Origin: JADZAI01 sp964390465
GTDB lineage: Bacteria > Pseudomonadota > Alphaproteobacteria > Micropepsales > Micropepsaceae
Reading direction: 5' to 3'
DNA length: 64,000 bases
Assembly (NCBI GenBank): GCA_964390465.1
Contig: CAYMIJ010000008.1
Location: 60,640-124,639, forward strand
Position numbers and translations under genes: made by a program. Below the pieces are notes generated by a model that was not told the origin of the DNA, did not search any database, and saw only the letters and a program-made list of their open reading frames with translations. Within the stretch, counting starts at the first letter, position 1, and each line of letters opens with the position of its first letter. This document shows, piece after piece, positions 15,923 through 24,982 of the stretch.

Positions 15923-17515
15923 CTAACTCAAAGGCAGGCGAACGGTGAAGATGGCACCGCCATGTGTGTCCGGGGTTTCGCCCGGCGCATTCGCAGCGGT
16001 GACCTGACCCCGGTGAACCTCGACGATCTGTCGGGAAATAGACAGGCCAAGACCTGAATTCTGGCCGAAATGTTCCGCCGGGCGGGACGTGTAGAAACGC
16101 TTGAACACGTTTTCGAGGTGTTCGGGCGGGATGCCAGGCCCGTCATCACTGACCGTGATGACCGCCCATCTGGGTTCGCGTGACAGATCGACATGCACAA
16201 CCTCGTCCATCGGTGAGAAGGACTGCGCGTTATCGATGAGATTGCGCAGCACCTGCCCGAGCGGCCCTTCCAGGCCGTTGACCACCAGACCGTAACGCTG
16301 AACTCCGGGATCGGCAGAAACAGCAATGCGCGGCAGTGTCGGTTTCTGGCAAACCTGCGTGACGGCCTGCGCCAGCTTGACGAGATCAACAGGCACCGCC
16401 TTCTCGCGCGCCAGTTCAGCATCCAGCCGTGAGGCATCTGAAATGTCGGTGACCAGCCGATTGACCCGCGTGACATCGTCTTCAATGACACCGAGCAGGC
16501 GATCACGCTGCTCAGGCGTTGCGCGCCGCATGGTTTCTACGGCGCTTTTCAGGCTGGTCAGTGGATTCTTGATCTCGTGCGCCACATCGGCGGCGAACTG
16601 TTCGATGGAATCGATGCGGTCATAAAGCGCAGCGGTCATGTCACTGAGCGATTCCGACAATTCGCCGATTTCGTCGTGGCGGCGCGAGAAATCAGGAATG
16701 GCGGTGCGACCATCCTCGCGGTGCCGGGCTTCATCAGCTGCGTCAGCCAAGGCCCGCAAAGGCCGTGCGATGTGGCGTGCCATCAGGATCGACGAGATGA
16801 TCATCACCGCCACCGCTACCAGCGACAACTGCATGATGGCGATACGTTCCTGACGGATGATGGCGCCAATATCACCGCCCTCATTGGTCAGATGCAGAAC
16901 GCCCATAACAAGCTGAAAGCGTTGAATGGGGACCGCCACCGACAGGACTAAATCACCGGTCGAGTTCACGCGCACGGCACTGGCGCGCTCGCCCTTCAGG
17001 GCCAGTGCAACCTCGCTGTAAAAGGTGCCATCCGGCCCCTGAAGTTCGATATAGGGTGGATAGGTCTGGCCGGGTGCCCAGCGTGCCAGCCCGTCATAGA
17101 TGGCATCGATCCAGGCCAGCGACACCCATGCATTGGGCGCAGGCAGTGAGTTGGAAACCACCTCGTTGTTGGGCATGAAGATGCGGCTGTCGAGCAGCAG
17201 CTCGCCCTTGCGGTTGAACAGGCGCGTGCGGGCATTGGTTTTGGCGACCAGCCGCTGCATCAGAGGCACCGCGCGCTCTTCTGGAACATCCATCGCTTCT
17301 GGGCTGTCATCGACCGTCTGGGCCAGCGCTTCGGCAATGATCGCGCCCTGTGTCTTCAGCGACAGGATGCGTTCGTCAATCATGCCGACCTTGCGCATGT
17401 TCAGCCAGAACATGCCGGCGATCAGCAGCAGCAGGGCAATCAGATTCAGCGCGACGATCAGACGAGTGATGCCACGGCGGCGGCGGCGCAGCGGCAAGGC
17501 GCGGCGGTCCGCCAT
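15923..17515 (-). CDS. chvG: ChvG-type sensor histidine kinase
   Basis: A 530-residue inner-membrane sensor kinase. The N-terminus is Arg-rich followed by a first helix (about 18-40), then a periplasmic sensing domain of roughly 220 residues, a second helix, a HAMP segment (ARHIARPLRALADAADEA), and the phospho-acceptor motif FAADVAHEIKNPLTSL. The ATP-binding part has NLIDNAQSF, SDDGPGIPPE and GLGLSISRQIVEVHRG. The start at 17515 (MADRRALPLR) is seven bases after chvI; an upstream extension to 17671 is only read through chvI. In relatives ChvG responds to acid and envelope stress. Confidence 0.93.
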   Translation of the reverse strand: MADRRALPLRRRRRGITRLIVALNLIALLLLIAGMFWLNMRKVGMIDERILSLKTQGAIIAEALAQTVDDSPEAMDVPEERAVPLMQRLVAKTNARTRLFNRKGELLLDSRIFMPNNEVVSNSLPAPNAWVSLAWIDAIYDGLARWAPGQTYPPYIELQGPDGTFYSEVALALKGERASAVRVNSTGDLVLSVAVPIQRFQLVMGVLHLTNEGGDIGAIIRQERIAIMQLSLVAVAVMIISSILMARHIARPLRALADAADEARHREDGRTAIPDFSRRHDEIGELSESLSDMTAALYDRIDSIEQFAADVAHEIKNPLTSLKSAVETMRRATPEQRDRLLGVIEDDVTRVNRLVTDISDASRLDAELAREKAVPVDLVKLAQAVTQVCQKPTLPRIAVSADPGVQRYGLVVNGLEGPLGQVLRNLIDNAQSFSPMDEVVHVDLSREPRWAVITVSDDGPGIPPEHLENVFKRFYTSRPAEHFGQNSGLGLSISRQIVEVHRGQVTAANAPGETPDTHGGAIFTVRLPLS

Positions 17516-17522
17516 GATGGTC

Positions 17523-18233
17523 TCAGGCTTCCTTGAAGCGGTAACCGACGCCGTAGAGCGTTTCGATGGAATCGAAATCGTCGTCGACGGCCTTGAACTT
17601 CTTGCGCAACCGCTTGATGTGGCTGTCGATGGTGCGGTCATCGACATAGACCTGATCGTCATAAGCCGCATCCATCAGGTGATCGCGGCTTTTCACGAAA
17701 CCGGGCCGCTGGGCCAATGCCTGAAGAATCAGAAACTCCGTTACTGTCAGCGTCACCGACTTGCCGTCCCACGAGGTCGCGTGGCGCTGCGGATCCATCG
17801 ACAGTTTGCCGCGCGCGAAGGCCGCCTGCGCCGGATCGACCGGACCAGATGCCGCAGGGCCGCCCGCCTTTACTTCGGCGCGGCGCAATATGGCGCGCAC
17901 CCGTTCCAGCAGCAGACGCTGGGAAAACGGTTTCTTGATGTAGTCATCGGCCCCGGCGTTCAGCGCCATCAGTTCGTCGATCTCCTCGTCCTTTGAGGTG
18001 AGGAACATGACCGGCAGCTCGCTTTTCTGACGCAGGCGGCGCAGCACTTCCATGCCGTCCATGCGCGGCATTTTCATGTCGAGAATGGCAAGATCGGGCG
18101 GGGTCGCGGCAAAGGCCGCAAGCGCCGCAGCGCCATCGGTATAGGTGCGGACGTGATAGCCTTCCTGTTCCAGCGCGATGGAAACCGATGTCAGAATGTT
18201 CTTGTCGTCATCAACGAGGGCAATGGTGGGCAT
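17523..18233 (-). CDS. chvI: ChvI-type response regulator
   Basis: A 236-residue OmpR-family regulator. The receiver domain has the acidic pocket VDDD (7-10), the phospho-aspartate Asp52 in AILDMKMPRMDG, the switch threonine in MFLTSKDEE and the lysine in YIKKPF. The C-terminal winged helix contains VYVDDRTIDSHIKRLRKKF and the closing ETLYGVGYRFKE. It starts the minus-strand transcript chvI-chvG-hprK. In relatives the ChvGI pair controls exopolysaccharide, envelope and carbon genes; pckA lies 4.3 kb away beyond an exporter operon. Confidence 0.94.
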   Translation of the reverse strand: MPTIALVDDDKNILTSVSIALEQEGYHVRTYTDGAAALAAFAATPPDLAILDMKMPRMDGMEVLRRLRQKSELPVMFLTSKDEEIDELMALNAGADDYIKKPFSQRLLLERVRAILRRAEVKAGGPAASGPVDPAQAAFARGKLSMDPQRHATSWDGKSVTLTVTEFLILQALAQRPGFVKSRDHLMDAAYDDQVYVDDRTIDSHIKRLRKKFKAVDDDFDSIETLYGVGYRFKEA

Positions 18234-18355
18234 AAAGTGCTTTCAGCGTTCAGATTGCGACAAAATGCAATCATTCGGCCCAACACTCAAGCCAATCCGG
18301 CTGAGGGCGGGGCGGGTATCTTGTCGCACGCACCCCGGCTCAGCAGGCCCAGCCC

Positions 18356-19546
18356 TCAATTCGCCCGGAAGGCTGCAAGCAAAGGCACGCGGGCGGCCCG
18401 CAAAGCCGGAAACAACCCGCCAATGAAGCCAACCGCCAGCGCCAGCAATATGCCCGTGAGGACCAGCACCGGCGTCAGTTGCAGCTTGAAGACGACCTGT
18501 GTGAAGCCGCCGCCCATGGTGGAGGCGGTGAGGCCATTGAACAGGAAATAGACCGCAATGGCCCCGATGATGCCCCCGATCAGCGACAGAAGCAGTGCCT
18601 CGACCATCGTGCCGATAAAGGCGGGCAGACCGCCAAAGCCGATGGCCCGCAGGGTTGCGGTTTCCTTCATACGCGCATCAACCGAGGCATACATGGTGTT
18701 GAGCGCGCCGGCGATTGCGCCAAATGACATGAGGATGGCGAGCGGCCAACCCAGATACATGACAAGATCGCTGATGCCGCGCGCCTGCCCGGCATAGAAT
18801 GCGCGCTCTGATTTGACATCGAGCTTCAGGCGCTGGTCGGTCTTGGCGTAGTCGATGATCTTCTGCACGCCATCAGAACCATCGAGTTTCGCGCGTATGA
18901 CCGAAACGGTTGAACCGCGATTGGCGACGCTCTGCAACACCGCCGCATCGGCCCATAATTCGGATTCGAAGACAGAACCATTGGCGTCAAAAATGCCAAC
19001 GACTTTCCAGTCCTGACCTGACAGGCGCACGTTCTGGCCGATGTCGAAGCCCTCGAACTGCGCCACGACGCCCTTGCCGACGACGATCTCGGCAAGACCG
19101 GGCGTGAACATGCGCCCTTCGCTGATGGTGACGCCGTCACGTACCTCCAGGGCCTTGGGACCAACACCGCGCAAAGGCATGTTGGCTTTCAGGCCGGTTG
19201 AGCGGCGCTGACCGTTCACGATGACATAAAGCTCGCCTGAAATGGCGGGTGTGCCATCCGCGCTTCTGGCGATGCCGGGCGCTTCGGCGATGAGCTGCTG
19301 TGACTCGCGGCCAAGCGTCGAATTGAGTTCGCTGCCCGATGAGCCTTCACGCAGTATGACCGCGACTTTGTCAGAGCCAGTGCCATTCAGCGTGGCGCGG
19401 AAGCCGTTCGACAAAGCGAGGAAGCCGAGCAGCACGCCGGTGACGAGCGCGATGGCGACGACGGTTGCTGCTGCGGTCCAGAAACGCTGGGGCAACGAGC
19501 GCACATTCATCGCCGTCACCGCCGAGATCTGTGAGAGGAGAGCCAT
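18356..19546 (-). CDS. ABC exporter permease (MacB/FtsX-type), second subunit
   Basis: A 396-residue permease with an N-terminal membrane helix after residue 20, a large periplasmic MacB-like core domain (about 45-260), and three C-terminal helices (FtsX domain) with the ExxxLRAIGF-type coupling segment KETATLRAIGFGGLPAF. It follows the other permease by three bases and is the last gene of a four-gene minus operon. With that protein it would form a heterodimeric permease. Substrate unknown; lipids, glycolipids or peptides are possible. Confidence 0.88.
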   Translation of the reverse strand: MALLSQISAVTAMNVRSLPQRFWTAAATVVAIALVTGVLLGFLALSNGFRATLNGTGSDKVAVILREGSSGSELNSTLGRESQQLIAEAPGIARSADGTPAISGELYVIVNGQRRSTGLKANMPLRGVGPKALEVRDGVTISEGRMFTPGLAEIVVGKGVVAQFEGFDIGQNVRLSGQDWKVVGIFDANGSVFESELWADAAVLQSVANRGSTVSVIRAKLDGSDGVQKIIDYAKTDQRLKLDVKSERAFYAGQARGISDLVMYLGWPLAILMSFGAIAGALNTMYASVDARMKETATLRAIGFGGLPAFIGTMVEALLLSLIGGIIGAIAVYFLFNGLTASTMGGGFTQVVFKLQLTPVLVLTGILLALAVGFIGGLFPALRAARVPLLAAFRAN

Positions 19547-19549
19547 GTC

Positions 19550-20704
19550 TCACTTCCTTCCGAAGGCGGTGACGATGTTGGTCTGCATGGCGCGCCAGGC
19601 CGGCAGTCCGCCGGTGAGCAGGCCCAGACCCGCCATCAGCGCGACCGAGCTGATGAGCAGCGATGGCTTGATCTTGATGGTGCCGAACGGCAGACCCAGA
19701 CTGTTGAGGAAGCCGATGGCCAGAACGGCAAGACCAAGGCCCAGCAAGCCGCCGATGAACGCCATGATCATGGATTCACTCAGCACCATGCCGAAAATGC
19801 GCTGCGAGGTGAACCCCATGGTTTTCAGAACACCGATCTCACCTGTGCGCTCGCGCACGGTCAGCATCATGGTGTTGGCGGCGATCAGCAGGATGGTGAT
19901 GAAGGCCGCGCCCACCACGGCGGTGATGATGAAACCGATATCGCCCAACTGACCTGTGAAGCTTTGCGCGAAGGCTGCTTCCGATCGCGTTTCGGTTTCG
20001 GCCTGGGTGTTGATGAACATGTTGTCAATCGCCTGCGCGGTGGCGTCGTTTTTTGACACGTCTTTGGTGACGATGATGACCTGGCCGATCAGGTCTTTCG
20101 CAAAGGCCTTGCCCTCGTTGTAATAGTCATAATGGAAGAAGACGACACCATCCCCGCCGAGTTCGGTCGAGTCGGTGAAGATGCCGGAAACCGTGAACTC
20201 CCAGGTGTTGCTGCCATCCGTCTTGCGCCAGATATTGGATTTGACGGGGATTTTATCGCCCACTTTCCAGCCAAACTGGTCAGCATACTTCTTGCCCACC
20301 ATGATGCCGGTGCGGTCCTTCAGAAAGGCTTCGCGTGCACCGGGCGAATAGGTGAACTCGCTATAGGCATCGAGATAGGTTTCAGGATCGACCGCGAAGG
20401 CGATCATGAAGTTGCGTTCTTCCTGATAGTAGCCACCGAACCAACTCGCGTGGCTGGCAAACTTCACATTGTCCTGCTGGCGGATCTTATCAATATAGGA
20501 AATCGGCAGCGGCTGGGTGAAGTTCACCTTGTTGGTGGCGACAAGCCGTGTCTGCGCAGGACCGGGCGGTGGATCAAGCAAAGCCGAGCCGAACGCAGAC
20601 AGAACCCCGTAGAGCAGGAAGGCGATGAGGATCGCGAAAACGGTCAGGAAGGTCCGCAATTTCTTGCGGAACAGGTTTTTCAGAACAAGGCCGAACTGGG
20701 TCAT
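19550..20704 (-). CDS. ABC exporter permease (MacB/FtsX/DevC-type), first subunit
   Basis: A 384-residue permease. MTQFGLVLKNLFRKKLRTFLTVFAI is the typical N-terminal cytoplasmic-to-membrane segment, followed by a periplasmic domain and three C-terminal helices including TGEIGVLKTMGFTSQRIFG, the coupling helix that contacts the ATPase. Its start overlaps the ATPase stop by four bases. It is paralogous in layout to the downstream permease, so the exporter probably uses two different permease subunits. Confidence 0.88.
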   Translation of the reverse strand: MTQFGLVLKNLFRKKLRTFLTVFAILIAFLLYGVLSAFGSALLDPPPGPAQTRLVATNKVNFTQPLPISYIDKIRQQDNVKFASHASWFGGYYQEERNFMIAFAVDPETYLDAYSEFTYSPGAREAFLKDRTGIMVGKKYADQFGWKVGDKIPVKSNIWRKTDGSNTWEFTVSGIFTDSTELGGDGVVFFHYDYYNEGKAFAKDLIGQVIIVTKDVSKNDATAQAIDNMFINTQAETETRSEAAFAQSFTGQLGDIGFIITAVVGAAFITILLIAANTMMLTVRERTGEIGVLKTMGFTSQRIFGMVLSESMIMAFIGGLLGLGLAVLAIGFLNSLGLPFGTIKIKPSLLISSVALMAGLGLLTGGLPAWRAMQTNIVTAFGRK

Positions 20705-21387
20705 GCCGTCCTCTCAACGAAGCGGCCTTTATCCAGATGCAGCGTCTTCTTCGCATAACGTGCAGCTTCCGCATCGTGCGTGACCATCACGATGGTCTTG
20801 CCGTGCTTGGTGTTCAGCTCCTGCAGCATGGAAAGGATTTCATCCGCCGTCGTGCGGTCGAGATCGCCGGTCGGTTCGTCCGCGAGGATCAGTTCAGGGT
20901 CAGACACGATCGCGCGGGCAATGGCGACACGCTGCTGCTGGCCGCCTGAAAGTTCGGACGGCTTGTGCTTCGCGCGATCTTTGAGCTGCACAATCTCCAG
21001 CGCGATGTTGGCGCGCTCGCGGCGCGGGCGAGCGCCCAGATTGGTGAGCAGCAATGGCAGCTCGACATTCTGCTGCGCGGTCAGCATCGGCATCAGATTA
21101 TAGAACTGGAAGATGAAGCCGACATGGCCTGCACGGAAAGCGGCCATGCGCCCTTCACTGAGATTATCCATGCGCTGACCTAGAAAGCGGATTTCGCCCG
21201 AGCTTGGCCGGTCAACGCCGCCCAGCAGGTTCAGCAGCGTCGTCTTGCCTGAGCCTGACGGCCCCATGATGGCGAGAAAGTCGCCCTTTGCGATGTCCAT
21301 GGTCAGGTGGTCGAAGATCGACACGGCTTCCTTGCCGCGCTTATAGGCTTTGCCGACATCGGCCAGATGAACGAGTGTATCAGACAT
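20701..21387 (-). CDS. ABC exporter ATP-binding protein (LolD/MacB/DevA-like)
   Basis: A 228-residue ATPase with Walker A GPSGSGKTT (about 42-50), Q-loop GFIFQFYNLMPMLTA, signature LSGGQQQRVAIARA, Walker B LILADEPTGDLD and the switch VTHD. The Q-loop and signature strings place it in the LolD/MacB subgroup that energises FtsX-type permeases rather than importers. It sits nine bases below the adaptor protein gene and overlaps the first permease gene. Confidence 0.93.
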   Translation of the reverse strand: MSDTLVHLADVGKAYKRGKEAVSIFDHLTMDIAKGDFLAIMGPSGSGKTTLLNLLGGVDRPSSGEIRFLGQRMDNLSEGRMAAFRAGHVGFIFQFYNLMPMLTAQQNVELPLLLTNLGARPRRERANIALEIVQLKDRAKHKPSELSGGQQQRVAIARAIVSDPELILADEPTGDLDRTTADEILSMLQELNTKHGKTIVMVTHDAEAARYAKKTLHLDKGRFVERTA

Positions 21388-21396
21388 GATCTCTCC

Positions 21397-22398
21397 TCAG
21401 GGCGTCTTTGCGCCACTGTCCAGAAAACGAACCTTCGCCGCCATGTTCGGCAGGATGCGCTGATCTCTGGCGTCGATGGCGATGCGTACTTTCACCGTCG
21501 CCTTGTCGCGGCTGGCGGTGGGAATGATGGCGATGACATGGGCGGGGATCTGCCAGTCAGGATAGGCATCGAGCGCGGCTTCCGCTTTCTGGCCCGCAGT
21601 CACGCGGCTGATATAGGACTCGCTGACATCAACCTCGATTTCCAGCGAGGCCATGTCGACCAGCGTGCAGATGCCGGTGCGGGTCGAGCCACCACCTGCT
21701 GCCGAGGGCGAGACAATCTCGCCCGGTTGAGCATCCTTGGATGTGATGACACCCGCGAACGGTGCCTTGATTTCATAGCGGGCCAGCACCGCTTCCGAAC
21801 GGCCAAGGGTCGCCCCGGCCTGTTCCAGCCGGGCGTCGGCCGCCGCCGCCGCCGTGCGGGCGCGGGTGAGATCGGCAACGCTGGCGACACCGCGCGGCAG
21901 GCCTTCCAGACGGCGCAGCGTGGCTTTGGCATTGTCGAGTTCAGCCTTCGCGGCATCGCGGGCCGCTTTTGCCATGTCGCGGTCAAGCGTGGCGAGCGAG
22001 GCATCCAGCCGGGCAAGCACCTGTCCGGCCTCAACCGGGGTGCCTTCCTCGACCAGAATCTCGGAAACCTTGCCGATGATCTCGGCCGAGACGGTGGCCA
22101 GACGCCGGGCTGTCACATAGCCCGAGGCACTCAGCACCGCCCCGCCCGCTGCGGGAGCCGCAGGGGCCGTGGCCGTTGATGAAGCCGACTGGGCAGGCGT
22201 GGACGGCGCTGCGGTGGCCGTTTCCGGGAGCGGTGCAGCAGATGGCCACATGAGCCAGGCTGCACCGGCGGTCAGCACAACACCCACGGCCAGACCCGCC
22301 AGACCCATGCCCAGCCCATTGCCGGATGGTTCCGGCTGGCTGCGGTCGATCTTCAACCTGTCCAGCAATTCGCCGCGTTGGCCCGGCCCGTCGCTCAT
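21397..22398 (-). CDS. HlyD-family periplasmic adaptor of the ABC exporter
   Basis: A 333-residue membrane fusion protein. The start at 22398 (MSDGPGQRGELLDRL) is backed by AAGGGGG six bases upstream; the frame is open to 22449 without such a site. One N-terminal helix (about 33-52), an Ala/Pro/Thr linker, then a biotinyl-lipoyl half (VLSASGYVTARRLATVSAE), a coiled-coil hairpin, and the second lipoyl half (KAPFAGVITSKDAQPGEIV) and beta-barrel domain. It would bridge the permease to an outer-membrane channel; no TolC-like gene is present in the window. Confidence 0.9.
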   Translation of the reverse strand: MSDGPGQRGELLDRLKIDRSQPEPSGNGLGMGLAGLAVGVVLTAGAAWLMWPSAAPLPETATAAPSTPAQSASSTATAPAAPAAGGAVLSASGYVTARRLATVSAEIIGKVSEILVEEGTPVEAGQVLARLDASLATLDRDMAKAARDAAKAELDNAKATLRRLEGLPRGVASVADLTRARTAAAAADARLEQAGATLGRSEAVLARYEIKAPFAGVITSKDAQPGEIVSPSAAGGGSTRTGICTLVDMASLEIEVDVSESYISRVTAGQKAEAALDAYPDWQIPAHVIAIIPTASRDKATVKVRIAIDARDQRILPNMAAKVRFLDSGAKTP

Positions 22399-22704
22399 GT
22401 ATCCCCCTTGAGGTCGCGGACATGAACCCTTCCCCAAGGTCCACCGCAAGTGACAAATGACAGGCTTTGCCGAGCCATTTCAACTTTGCAGCAATCCTCA
22501 CTTTTAACCGCCTGCCAAGCGCGTGATTGCGCCGCCATGTGACGATCGCGTAAAAGGGGTTGCCTCCTGATGTCAGGGGGCGGCAGTCACGCGACTGTGA
22601 TCGTCGGCCGGATCATCCGCGCGGCGACAAGTGCCCAGCGACCGCCTGTCCTGTCATTGGCCCCCGGTTTCGTCCGGCGGGCGCATATGTTTTTGGAGAG
22701 CATC
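22399..22704. other. Divergent intergenic region between exporter operon and pckA
   Basis: 306 bases without a credible gene. It must hold promoters for the exporter operon (leftward) and pckA (rightward). A single TTTTAACC sequence near 22501-22508 is seen, but no confident -35/-10 pair or palindrome could be identified. Confidence 0.5.
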
Positions 22705-24318
22705 ATGAAGGTTGGCCCGAACGTGTCGCATGTTGGGCTGGAAGCCCAGGGCTTCCGCAATCTCGACGAAGTGCACTGGAACCTTGGTCCGGCTGCACTG
22801 CTTGAGAACGCTGTCGCCTATGGCGAGGGCCGCCTGTCGAAGCATGGCGCTTTCGTGGTCGAAACCGGCGAACACACGGGCCGTTCAGCGGGTGACAAGT
22901 TCACAGTGCGCGATGCCTTCACCGAAGACCAGATCTGGTGGGACAACAACAAGGCGATGACGCCTGCGCATTTCGATGCGTTGGAAGAAGCCTTCATGTC
23001 TTATGCGCAGAACAAGGAGCTGTTCGTTCAGGACCTTTACGGCGGCGCGGATCTCAGCCACCGCGTGAAGGTGCGCGTGGTGACGGAACTCGCCTGGCAC
23101 TCGCTGTTCATCCGCCATCTGCTGATCCGCCCCGAGGTATCGGAGCTTGCGGATTTCGCGCCCGAGTTCACCATCGTTGATTTCCCCGGCTTCCGCGCGG
23201 ATCCCAAACGCCACGGCACCAATGGCGGCACGGTCATCGCCGTGAACTTCGCCAAGAAGATGATCCTGATCGGCGGCACTTCCTATGCCGGCGAGATGAA
23301 GAAGTCGGTCTTCACCATTCTCAACTTCCTGCTGCCCAAGAAGCGCGTGATGCCGATGCACTGCTCGGCCAATGTCGGCAAGGACGGCGCTTCGGCCATT
23401 TTCTTCGGCCTGTCAGGCACCGGTAAGACGACACTTTCGGCAGACGCCTCGCGCACACTGATCGGCGATGACGAACATGGCTGGTCGGAAACGGGCGTCT
23501 TCAATTTCGAAGGTGGCTGCTATGCGAAGATGATCCGCCTGTCACCGGAAGCCGAGCCGGAAATCTTCGCCACCACCAAGCGTTTCGGCACGGTGCTGGA
23601 AAACGTGGTGATGGACGAGGACACGCGCGAGCTTGACCTTGATGACGCGACGCTGGCTGAAAACTCACGCGGCGCCTATCCCATTCATTACATCCCCAAT
23701 GCGTCCGACACCGGCCGCGCCGGGCATCCGAAAAACGTCATCATGCTGACCGCCGATGCGTTCGGCGTACTGCCACCCATCGCCAAGCTGACGCCGGATC
23801 AGGCGATGTATCACTTCCTTTCAGGCTTCACCGCGAAAGTGGCGGGCACCGAAAAGGGCCTCGGCAAAGAGCCGCAGCCGACCTTTTCGACCTGCTTCGG
23901 TGCGCCGTTCATGCCGCGCCATCCTTCGGAATACGGCAATCTGCTGAAAGAGCTGATCGCTGAACACAAGGTCGATTGCTGGCTGGTCAATACCGGCTGG
24001 ACCGGCGGCGCGTTCGGCACCGGCAGTCGCATGCCGATCAAGGCAACCCGCGCCCTGCTGAACGCGGCGCTGGATGGTTCGCTCGCCAAGGTTGAGTTCC
24101 GCACCGATCCCAATTTCGGCTTCCAGGTGCCGGTTGCTGTGCCTGGTGTTGATTCCAAGATCCTCAACCCGCGCGATACCTGGGCCGACAAGGCTGCCTA
24201 TGACGCGCAGGCCGCCAAGCTCGTTGGCATGTTCATCAAGAATTTCGAGAAGTTCAAGAAACATGTCACCGCCGAAGTGCGTAATGCCGCACCGGGCGCG
24301 AAGATCGCCGCTGAGTGA
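22705..24318 (+). CDS. pckA: Phosphoenolpyruvate carboxykinase (ATP)
   Basis: A 537-residue enzyme that converts oxaloacetate and ATP to PEP and CO2, the first step of gluconeogenesis. The start at 22705 (MKVGPNVSHVGLE) is supported by GGAGAG five bases upstream; an in-frame ATG at 22570 lies in non-conserved sequence. Hallmarks: HTGRSAGDKF, the PEPCK P-loop GLSGTGKTTLSAD, IGDDEHGW, ENSRGAYPIHYIPNA and NTGWTGGAFGTGSRM. In alphaproteobacteria pckA commonly lies next to the divergent chvI; here the ABC exporter operon lies between. An intrinsic terminator follows directly. Confidence 0.96.
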   Translation: MKVGPNVSHVGLEAQGFRNLDEVHWNLGPAALLENAVAYGEGRLSKHGAFVVETGEHTGRSAGDKFTVRDAFTEDQIWWDNNKAMTPAHFDALEEAFMSYAQNKELFVQDLYGGADLSHRVKVRVVTELAWHSLFIRHLLIRPEVSELADFAPEFTIVDFPGFRADPKRHGTNGGTVIAVNFAKKMILIGGTSYAGEMKKSVFTILNFLLPKKRVMPMHCSANVGKDGASAIFFGLSGTGKTTLSADASRTLIGDDEHGWSETGVFNFEGGCYAKMIRLSPEAEPEIFATTKRFGTVLENVVMDEDTRELDLDDATLAENSRGAYPIHYIPNASDTGRAGHPKNVIMLTADAFGVLPPIAKLTPDQAMYHFLSGFTAKVAGTEKGLGKEPQPTFSTCFGAPFMPRHPSEYGNLLKELIAEHKVDCWLVNTGWTGGAFGTGSRMPIKATRALLNAALDGSLAKVEFRTDPNFGFQVPVAVPGVDSKILNPRDTWADKAAYDAQAAKLVGMFIKNFEKFKKHVTAEVRNAAPGAKIAAE

Positions 24319-24336
24319 CGCTTTGAAGCCGTCATC

Positions 24337-24366
24337 CCGGCACAGCGTTGATCTGTGCGGTTTTTT
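24337..24366 (+). terminator. Intrinsic terminator of pckA
   Basis: The arms GCACAG and CTGTGC (extended by CC/GG with a bulge) around a seven-base loop are followed at once by six T residues (24361-24366), 19 bases after the pckA stop. Confidence 0.75.
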
Positions 24367-24385
24367 CAGGAAGGAAAGTATCTGT

Positions 24386-24853
24386 ATGAAGAAAAACCTC
24401 GCCGTCATCATCGGTGCGTTCGCGGCGCTGTGTATGCCTGCTCTCGCTGCTGACAATGCTGCGCCCGCAGGCGAGAAGTCCGTGCTGTTCGTCAGCTCGA
24501 TGGGGCCTGAGTTTCCGGCCAATATGGGATTGTGCGTGACCCAGCTGCGCGTGACGGGCGATCGGGTGCTGCATGACGTTCAGATGAACTTCAAACCCGT
24601 GTTTGGACCTGACGCGGTGGACCCACAGACCGGTGAAGCCATTGATCCGAAGCTGACCGGCACTGGCGTGATCGAGGTCATTGAGGATATGCCCAACAAC
24701 GTCGCTGTCATGAATGTCGATCTGCCCTGCGGTGTCACGGAGTTGCGCATTCTCGACGCCACAGCGGCGGCGGAAAAAGCTGGCGGGGCGCGCATGCCGC
24801 TGGATATCGAGATCGACACTACCCCGGCCGCCGTACTGTCGATGGGTAAATAA
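24386..24853 (+). CDS. Hypothetical secreted protein
   Basis: A 155-residue protein with signal peptide MKKNLAVIIGAFAALCMPA (cleavage near residue 22, ALAAD). AGGAAGGAAAG lies about ten bases before the ATG at 24386. The mature part has two cysteines (GLCVTQLRV and LPCGVTELRI), probably a disulphide, and beta-rich sequence. The frame is open further upstream through pckA, but the signal peptide and ribosome site fix the start. No family is recognised. Confidence 0.7.
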   Translation: MKKNLAVIIGAFAALCMPALAADNAAPAGEKSVLFVSSMGPEFPANMGLCVTQLRVTGDRVLHDVQMNFKPVFGPDAVDPQTGEAIDPKLTGTGVIEVIEDMPNNVAVMNVDLPCGVTELRILDATAAAEKAGGARMPLDIEIDTTPAAVLSMGK

Positions 24854-24871
24854 GGTTTCTTCAGCCCAACC

Positions 24872-24898
24872 GGGTGGCCGGGTCAGGCCCGGTCATGA
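24872..24898. repeat. Small palindromic repeat, copy 1
   Basis: GTGGCCGGGTCAGGCCCGG with flanking TCATGA forms a short hairpin. It is nearly the same as copies at 41095-41121 and 62946-62972, consensus ATGGCCGGgTCAgGCCCGGCCAT; similar dispersed extragenic palindromes are common in alphaproteobacteria. Confidence 0.65.
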
Positions 24899-24917
24899 AG
24901 TGGGTGTGATGTCACCC

Positions 24918-24951
24918 AAAACAAAACGGCTCCGGAGATCATCCGGAGCCG
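24918..24951 (-). terminator. rpsA: Intrinsic terminator of rpsA
   Basis: Ten-base perfect arms (CGGCTCCGGA / TCCGGAGCCG, 24927-24951) with a five-base loop, followed on the minus strand by TTTTGTTTT. It lies 32 bases beyond the rpsA stop and may also stop transcription from the left. Confidence 0.88.
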
Positions 24952-24982
24952 TTTGCATTTGAGAGAGAGAAAACGGTGAGGA

